Shown here one piece after another: positions 57,701 through 64,000 of a stretch of DNA of 64,000 bases. Within the stretch, counting starts at the first letter, position 1. Each line of letters starts with the position of its first letter. Made by a program: the position numbers and the translations under genes. Below the pieces are notes generated by a model. It ran no database searches, had not been told where the DNA came from, and saw only the letters and a program-made list of their open reading frames with translations. The stretch is from Solen grandis. Taxonomy: Eukaryota > Mollusca > Bivalvia > Adapedonta > Solenidae. Where the stretch lies: NCBI GenBank assembly GCA_021229015.1, contig CM037795.1, positions 19,840,378 through 19,904,377 of the forward strand. The letters run 5' to 3'.

Positions 57701-60700
57701 CACCAATGTACATGTAAATCTCACTCTGATTCCATAATGTTCTTAGGATTATTCTTGTTAAATGTGTATTGCAATATGGAGTAATTATACAAAGTTATGT
57801 AGCTATATCATGTGTTTTTGTTTTGGTTTTTTTCCCTCATATTTAAGATTACCAATTTCAAGAGTAGCTGTAACAACATTCTATATAGAAAAAAATGTTT
57901 TCCACATAATTGATTTTTCATTCTTAAAAGTTAATACATAAAACTAAAAGGGAAAAATAATTAATGTACATGTATATATATCTTAAAATAAAAACATTAT
58001 CCTTTCATAATATATCTAACTACTTTGAATTGAATTTTGATACTTTGCTCAAGCTATACTTTCACATGTTATTTACTCAATTATGTAATCAATTTCTGTT
58101 ATATTTTTCTTTTTATCTAATTTATTAGCACCTAGTGCTTGCATTGAAAAAAGACAGGAGCCTACAACATAGCGACTGTTTATAGATACACATACACCGA
58201 TTAATATATACATAATATACACTGTTCTAGCAGCAACGTGTGCCCCCAGGGGCTTACTAGGGTGGGGCATGTGCAGAATAAAACACTGTGGACATACAAT
58301 CCCTACCTCAGACTGAAGTTAATGTTACCATGAACATAGTGTCAGGGTGCTGGAAATGTTTCTGATGGTCATGACTGATAATGATATCTAATACTTTTTT
58401 TGTAATATAAGTATTTATAAATGACCATGACATTCAACACTGACTGATGATGATAATTATAGTGATGATAAGTTTTTGTGACATTCAAACTCAGTGCATG
58501 TTAGTCGATTTACTACTGCATGATAGTCTAGCAGCCATATAACCTAGCAACTGTGTAACCTAGCAACCAGTCATGTGAGGTACAAACCTCGCGATGAACT
58601 CTCGAGGGTCTTTGAAAAATTGTAGTAAGTTCCCGAATGAATCGAGAGAGATGAAGACTCTGAAAAGCAATACTTACGAGAGTCAAGCATAAATTTACAG
58701 ATTTATTTAATCTATGATTTAATATCATGGGGAAAAATATATTCAATTATAAACAGATAATACTTTCTGTATGACACTTATTTACGTGATTCTGGTAATT
58801 GTGCTGTTGAATTAATTTGAGAAATAAAAAGTACAATGTAAAAGAAAAAGCAGAAAGACGAAACAGATCTCCTTTTTATATGTTTAGAATTTCAACTAAT
58901 ACAAAAGAAGATTAATAGATACTTTAAATATCTTTGCAGTGGTTTAAATCTTCAAATTTAAAATTAGTAACCCTTGGGACTATGTTCTTAGAATTTGAAT
59001 GATCAAAGAAAGAAATGTACTGGCCCCCTTAAAACAGAACACTGGTAACAGAAAAACAAACAATCACGTTATGATTAATTCTAAAATGAATTGAAAATAC
59101 TTATCCGAAATGGTTTTTGAAAGTTTTACTAGATCATTGGTAAGTATCATAATTGTGTATTTAACTAGAATATTTTATGAACTGCTGGGAACATAGTCAG
59201 TGAAAATGAAAAGGCCTGGCAAGCATTTTGTTTGTAACTGGCCAAAGGGCTCAAATTAATTTCAACAATACATATCTGAATACAATATGTTGTAGATACT
59301 GGGTTTAACATATTGGAATATATATGTGTAAAAACATAATACCCTTGATAATAAAGCAAATACAATAATACTGCACAGCATCTGATATTTCGGACATGAT
59401 ATTCACATCACTAAATAGACTATCCAGAAAAACACATTAGGGAAAATGGGTGGGGGTATTCTAAGTAAGCCTTTTGAGCATTTATTCTTCACAAAATCAA
59501 AAATAAAAGAGCAGTCAAAAAGCTGTCAACTTGGTTAAAACAAAAGCCATTTGCAAGGACAACATTACGGGAAAGGTAATGACTGCATGATATTGATTAG
59601 CAATAACAGAACATCAAACCTTTTTCTAACAGCGCTTTAGGTTCTTTGCCAGCCTTGCTATTTCTACTACTAGCGCTGGTGTTTCCTACCCCGGACTGTT
59701 GCTGTTGTTGCTGCTGCAGCTGCTGTTGCTTCTGACTCATTACAATCTTAAACTGTAAATCTGGGGAAAAAATGAAGATTTCATCATGAAAAAAAATGAG
59801 TCTTCAAACCCCTTTACAGAGAGGCCAATCATATTTTTTTATGATACAATTTTCATAAAAAAGAAAAGGTAGAATTACACTTACATATTGTAGACTATCA
59901 CAAATGGTGCATAATTGGCAAATATCTGCTGTAAAATAACAAAAAAAAAACCACTGAAAATGTTGATCAAATTATGCCATTTAGTATATTGTATGGATGT
60001 TGTTGTTTTTACATTATGTATTGGCGATTATTCCAGAAGACGATCCAAAATTGGAGATAACTAAAATAATGCACTAGCAATTCATTAATAGAGACATACA
60101 GAGGGTCTATGGAATATGTAAGAAAAGTGATGAAGAAATGTAGAATATACAAAGCAAGTACTTTTGTAAATAACTGAATGATCTTAGTAAAAGATACTTT
60201 TTTATTTCATGCATTGTAGTAATAATGTTGTCAACTAGTACATACAAACTGCATCTCTTCACAAATCTGTAACATATATTTTTGTTTTTCTGTCTGAGGA
60301 ATATACACTACTTTTGGAAGAAGTATGGGCCTTTAACAAACATATAATAAAAAATAAGATAAATAAATAGATAAAGTATTAATAACAAAATAACACCTAT
60401 AAACATGAAAATCAGTTGATGGGATTGTAAATAAATGTTTACTATAGATATAAAAACTGCATAAAAACATTTTTCTCTGCATTAACCATGTTTCTATTAA
60501 ATTTGGAGAGACACCCTGTATGACCTATCCAGATATTTTATTATTACCAATAAAATGTGTTTTAGAAGTCACATGATACAAATCACCACGGCACATTTGA
60601 TCAATAATCATACTCTTGGCAATTTTCATTTCTGTATGTCATTAATTACTGACTTTTTCTTTCTGCCATTTTAATTTTCTTTTCTAAACTTTGCAATATC

Positions 60701-62883
60701 TGTAGTTCTTTATTTATGCTATAAGTTACTTATGATAATCTTACAATTTATCGAAAAGTATGAAATTTCACTCAGAAAACAAAGTTATTTAACAAAGTAA
60801 AATGTGTATTGAAATGATAATAAAGTTAAAATATATGTTCAATAAAGAAAATAAAGGAGAAAGATTTAATATCAACTAATAGACACTGATATACCTTCAC
60901 ACTTTGTTTTGATTATTGGTCAAATTCAAAATGGTGGCTGCACACAATCAGCTGAGATAGCGTTTTTTGGGGGTTTTTTAACAAAATTTTCATCCGGATT
61001 TCTTGATTTATTACTTGAACTTCCCTTTACGTATATGTAACAAAACTGCAGACATTTACAATGTAAATAGTACTTAATATAAATTTGTGGTATGCCATGA
61101 TACATATCGCAGTACAAGCCTGCATATTGCAATATACTGCCCTACCAGATATGATATTAGTTTTGGACTAGAACCACAGATAAGAATTTGCTGGCCCATC
61201 CCTTTTTCTCAGTGGCCCACTCAAATTATCAGTTTTACATACCATAAAGTGCCATATACATTTTTTTTTTACTTTTTATGTGCACAACAATTCATTTTTT
61301 TTTTCCCCAAAACTTTACCCCACCCACTAAAGAAGCATGGTTCATGATAATTGTATACTTTGAATGGGCTTGCAACAAACAAACTATAAGGTGATGGCAG
61401 TGCAGACTATTGGTTGTAATATCATCAAGATGTTGTTCTTTGCATTTGCCCTCAGGCATACTGTGCATGGTGCTGCGGTTTTTGACAGAGAACGCCTTGA
61501 AGGCCCAGCGCTTCTGACTTTGGTTCTCATGGACTTTTTCTGTCAGGTTGGCCCTCTCTTAGCACCTCCAGCCAAGTGCACCTACACACAGAGACAAATG
61601 CTACTCTAGTTCATTTCTAATAGACCCCCTGGTTCTTAAACATGCCCAGTGTATAGCACCGATACACACGAAGCCCCTTAACAACTTTCTAGATGAATTA
61701 TCCACTATGAAATGATTTCTGTAATCCCTGTAGAAATGGTTTCTTTCTACATTTACATCCCATATATTTTATATGTATGTTGTGTGAGTGTACTAGAGGC
61801 AGGGTTACCTTTGTTCTCCTTCTTGAGACTGTCAATCTCCTCATGCAGAGACCTGAGCACCTCCTGATGCTGCTGTTTCAGGAAGAGGATGCTGCGCTCC
61901 AGATGATGGATACGCTGGGCAGGATTCAGCTCTGACAGGTCCACCATCCTTTCTTCCTCCTCACCATTCTTGTCTGGCACAGTCTATATCACACAGGTGA
62001 TCAGGTTTTTATTTCACAAAAACATATAAGTACATAGATTATACTACCAAGACTCTTTGTCCTTTTTATCAGGGCCTTTTCATAGGCATCTTCCTTTCTG
62101 AAAATTTCATTAATGCAATGTTTCTAAAAATTACTATGTACCCCAGTGTTTTTCTTCCTCAGAATTGAGGAATGTAAAGGCCTATTCACTTTCATCAGAA
62201 AAATAGCCTTTCATATCAGAACAAACATAATTCATTAAAATAAAAGCTCCTGTAAAGCTATAAAAGGCATAACTATTCTATGTAAAGTATGAATGCTGAC
62301 TTTTATCGGATAACATGTACATAAATAAGAATATTTGCTTGCCTGCAATTTGTCTTTAGTGAATGGTTTAGGATATCCTCCTCGGTTCAAGGTGTTCACT
62401 CTCGACCATTGTGGTAAAGTCCTGGCAAAACAAAGAAAATGTTAAACACACATATTGGATGTCATTTATAGCGTATCTAAAGAGTCCTCTAGCACTGTAT
62501 GATGTTTCTAAGGTTTACATAGTTTTAAGGTGTATTTTTACATTATTAATAATTTGCAAGAAGTAATGATTATTATGTAAAAATAATACTTATTTTTAAC
62601 ACAATCAACTTAAAATCTGTAACATATTTTCATGTCATTTTCTTTAAAGAGATGGACACTTATTTTAATATCTGTAATTTTATATATATAAAAAAAATTG
62701 AAAATTGTATGTCTTTGTTCTCTAACTAAGGAAGGAAAGAATGAATAATGGAAAGAAAGAAAAATAAAAAAGAACATACCCTAATGGAGGTAATTGATTC
62801 ATAGAAGTAAGATCTGATATCTTTTCCTGAACCACTCCTTGCTTAAGCATCCTGTAACTATCTCGCCATGGCAAAAACACTGG
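48766..62883 (-). CDS. CCDC74/CCDC92-family coiled-coil protein, 5' end missing
   Basis: Eight minus-strand exons: 62,883-62,780; 62,421-62,343; 61,983-61,809; 59,760-59,620; 55,924-55,786; 54,563-54,383; 53,614-53,448; 48,904-48,766 (TAA 48,768-48,766). They total 1,125 bases in one consistent frame, 374 residues. The diagnostic block is LNPAQRIHHLERSILFLKQQ followed by HQEVLRSLHEEIDSLKKENK and DLQFKIVMSQKQQ, the CCDC74/92 N-terminal coiled coil. A Gln-run, a second coiled coil (EDKLDELKIIFLEEEIKELK), LAECEAIIRHLQHINEQQLH, and a tail NLPALKQTVSNKAIERKKR close to the human CCDC74 tail follow. The family is linked to microtubules and cilia; molecular function is not established here. The exon at 62,343-62,421 uses a GC donor. 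No start exon was found. Confidence 0.9.
48905..53447. other. Last intron of the CCDC74-like gene
   Basis: AT-rich intron of about 4.5 kb with SINE-like fragments (49.6 and 51.6 kb) and a copy of the AATATTCATGA-end repeat at 52,310-52,500. No nested gene seen. Confidence 0.6.
49625..49800 (+). repeat. SINE-like fragment with B-box word
   Basis: Contains GGGTTCGAACCC (about 49,761), the form of a tRNA-type RNA polymerase III B box, and a flanking copy of GGCTTTGAACCCAAAACC. Related AACC/CTGGATCC words occur at 51,605-51,720. It lies in the last intron of the CCDC74-like gene. Confidence 0.4.
54886..55325. repeat. 61-bp minisatellite, about seven copies
   Basis: Units begin CTTTACCCCTTCACTGCCTT and include GGAGTGCTGCTTGGGGTAAA and ATATGTTTCCTATACAC. 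They differ by single bases. Each contains a short TTACCC / GGGGTAA dyad. Intronic; the ORFs over it are repeat artefacts. Confidence 0.9.
55915..56872. repeat. 34-bp minisatellite carrying copies of a splice acceptor
   Basis: About 28 units of TCCTCTGTAATCACCATCAT plus ACTGTGACCTACTG (plus strand). The array begins at the boundary of exon 55,924-55,786. Read on the minus strand, most units contain GATTACAGAGGAC, the real acceptor plus the first exon bases (GATTACAG then AGGAC). Variants replace CTACTG with CTACCA or TGACC with TTTCC. Confidence 0.9.
56880..59619. other. Intron of the CCDC74-like gene
   Basis: AT-rich. Contains an inverted copy of the AATATTCATGA-end repeat (57,184-57,305) and AGACTCAAACTCAAATAT-type words at 57,014 that recur at about 53,840 and 44,340, suggesting another dispersed family. 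No gene seen. Confidence 0.5.
59761..61808. other. Intron of the CCDC74-like gene, no nested gene seen
   Basis: AT-rich. The small open frame at 61,364-61,609 has no family signal and I do not support it as a gene. Confidence 0.5.
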
Positions 62884-62937
62884 CTAAAATAAAACAAAAA
62901 TAAGCTAGCTGAAATTAAAAATATCATTGAAGTCATA

Positions 62938-63140
62938 CCTGCAATTTATTTCTGTATGTCACTGTTATTCCATCTTTGTACCATAATGTGAAAACAATTT
63001 CTTTTTTTCAGCCTTTCTAATAACGTATTAAAAACCTGTTATTGTTTGCCATGTTTTGTCTACATAGAAATCACATGATTCTCTGGTATCGTGGTATTTC
63101 TTTAAAAAAGACTGCTGGCTCCACCTACAGGTGTCCTTAA
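62938..63140 (+). repeat. Dispersed repeat, copy B
   Basis: A direct-orientation copy of 28,225-28,435, upstream of the first visible exon of the CCDC74-like gene. Non-coding. Confidence 0.75.
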
Positions 63141-63391
63141 GTGACCAAAACAATCATCATTCATAAAACAATGCAGCAGATGAAGATCCAGCATTTGTCA
63201 AGTCTGTAAATTCATTATTTATACGATAAAATGTTTTGTTTTGTTTTTTTGTTGGACATGGGATAATAAGCATAAGCGTAATAGTTGAAAATCAGTATAC
63301 TGCAAGAAAATTACGTTTTTCTTAACATTTACGGAGACGTATTGCTTTTTGTTTATTTCAATAAAAAGTATAACTCCCTGTTTATAAAACA

Positions 63392-63497
63392 ATGTCACTA
63401 GGTGGCGATCGGCAAAGTCTTTACGAACAAAATGATATTACCGCGATACCAGAGAACCCGCGATACCACCGGAAACCATCCTACAATTATCCTCAAG
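63392..63497 (+). CDS. Candidate first exon of a divergent gene
   Basis: An ATG opens 35 codons starting MSLGGDRQSLYEQNDITAIP and ending HRKPSYNYPQ, followed by GTATGC as a possible donor. This stretch has more GC and less biased composition than the AT-rich surroundings, in which the frame soon becomes low-quality. It lies about 500 bp from the CCDC74-like exon, in a head-to-head arrangement. No family is recognised. Confidence 0.3.
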
Positions 63498-64000
63498 TAT
63501 GCAGTTCTGACGCATCTAAGAAAAATATCATGGTCTTTTTTTATTTAACACAAACAAGAAATATAATTTTCCTTTGTATGGCAAAACTAAGTCAATTATT
63601 CAGCCTTACATTGTTTTCAAGTGGCTGACATCGTTTTTTTTTCAACGAAAAATCACAAGTGAGCATGTCTGTATAATTCAGTGAGGCTGACTTGAGAGTA
63701 CAATGAAACGACGCATCAGATTGGTTTTTCATTTAATCATTGTAGCATGTTTTTAAAAATTGAATTTTCGTGTCAGAAATAATATACGAGGAAATGTTGG
63801 TTGCACAGATTTTTTTTATTTCATTATTTCACTAAAAATATGCCAGATGAGAAAAAAGTACTTATTGAAAAGGAGGTTTTGCAGGTGTGTTGTATAAAGT
63901 ACACTAAATAATAGCCCTGCATCAATAACTCGCCACATTTTGGCTTTCTAATGCTAAAAGGGATGTTGACAAACAAAACTTGTAAGAATGATGTCACACG
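63498..64000. other. Intergenic or intronic DNA to window end
   Basis: AT-rich, no recognisable feature. Confidence 0.4.

Noticed and set aside
61364..61609. 81-codon plus-strand open frame in a CCDC74-like intron
   Set aside because: No family signal, no splice context, and composition like the surrounding intron.

Overview
The window is animal nuclear DNA, most likely from a bivalve mollusc. It carries spliced genes with GT-AG introns and long AT-rich introns. It is also crowded with short interspersed repeats of a kind I associate with bivalve genomes, such as blocks ending in CTCAGGTGAGCG and GGGCCATCATGGCCCTCTTG. I cannot name the species.

Bases 1 to about 15,690 read as a low-fidelity consensus. 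Runs of A, C, G and T replace ordinary sequence and no reading frame survives. Part of the left end (about 0.88-3.66 kb) can still be recognised as a corrupted reverse complement of clean sequence at about 16.3-18.8 kb, with one stretch of 28 identical bases. The outermost 18.8 kb may therefore be one element with inverted terminal repeats of at least 2.7 kb, or a fold-back assembly artefact.

The clean right arm (15.7-18.9 kb) is the most interesting part. It is a compact, virus-like cluster of small genes I do not recognise: a RING-like protein on the minus strand and three small proteins on the plus strand. Each ends in a stem-loop matching the metazoan replication-dependent histone mRNA 3' end (6-bp stem, TTTC loop, ACCCA flank). 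Two of the genes have duplicated promoters of about 200 bp with CCAAT and TATA boxes. Two carry one in-frame stop followed by a frame that stays open almost to the stem-loop. No histone gene is present.

From 18.9 to 28.8 kb there are repeats, a decayed LINE reverse transcriptase (minus strand, 22.4-24.5 kb), MITE-like elements and a 100-N assembly gap. From 28,829 to 34,804 lie eight exons of the clamp-loader subunit RFC2 on the plus strand; its first coding exon was not found. From 34.8 to 48.7 kb the DNA is intergenic, with several terminal-inverted-repeat elements and tandem-monomer repeats. From 62,883 down to 48,766 lie eight phase-consistent exons of a CCDC74/CCDC92-family coiled-coil gene on the minus strand, convergent with RFC2. 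One of its introns holds a 34-bp minisatellite that copies the exon's own 3' splice site. A possible divergent first exon lies at 63.4 kb.
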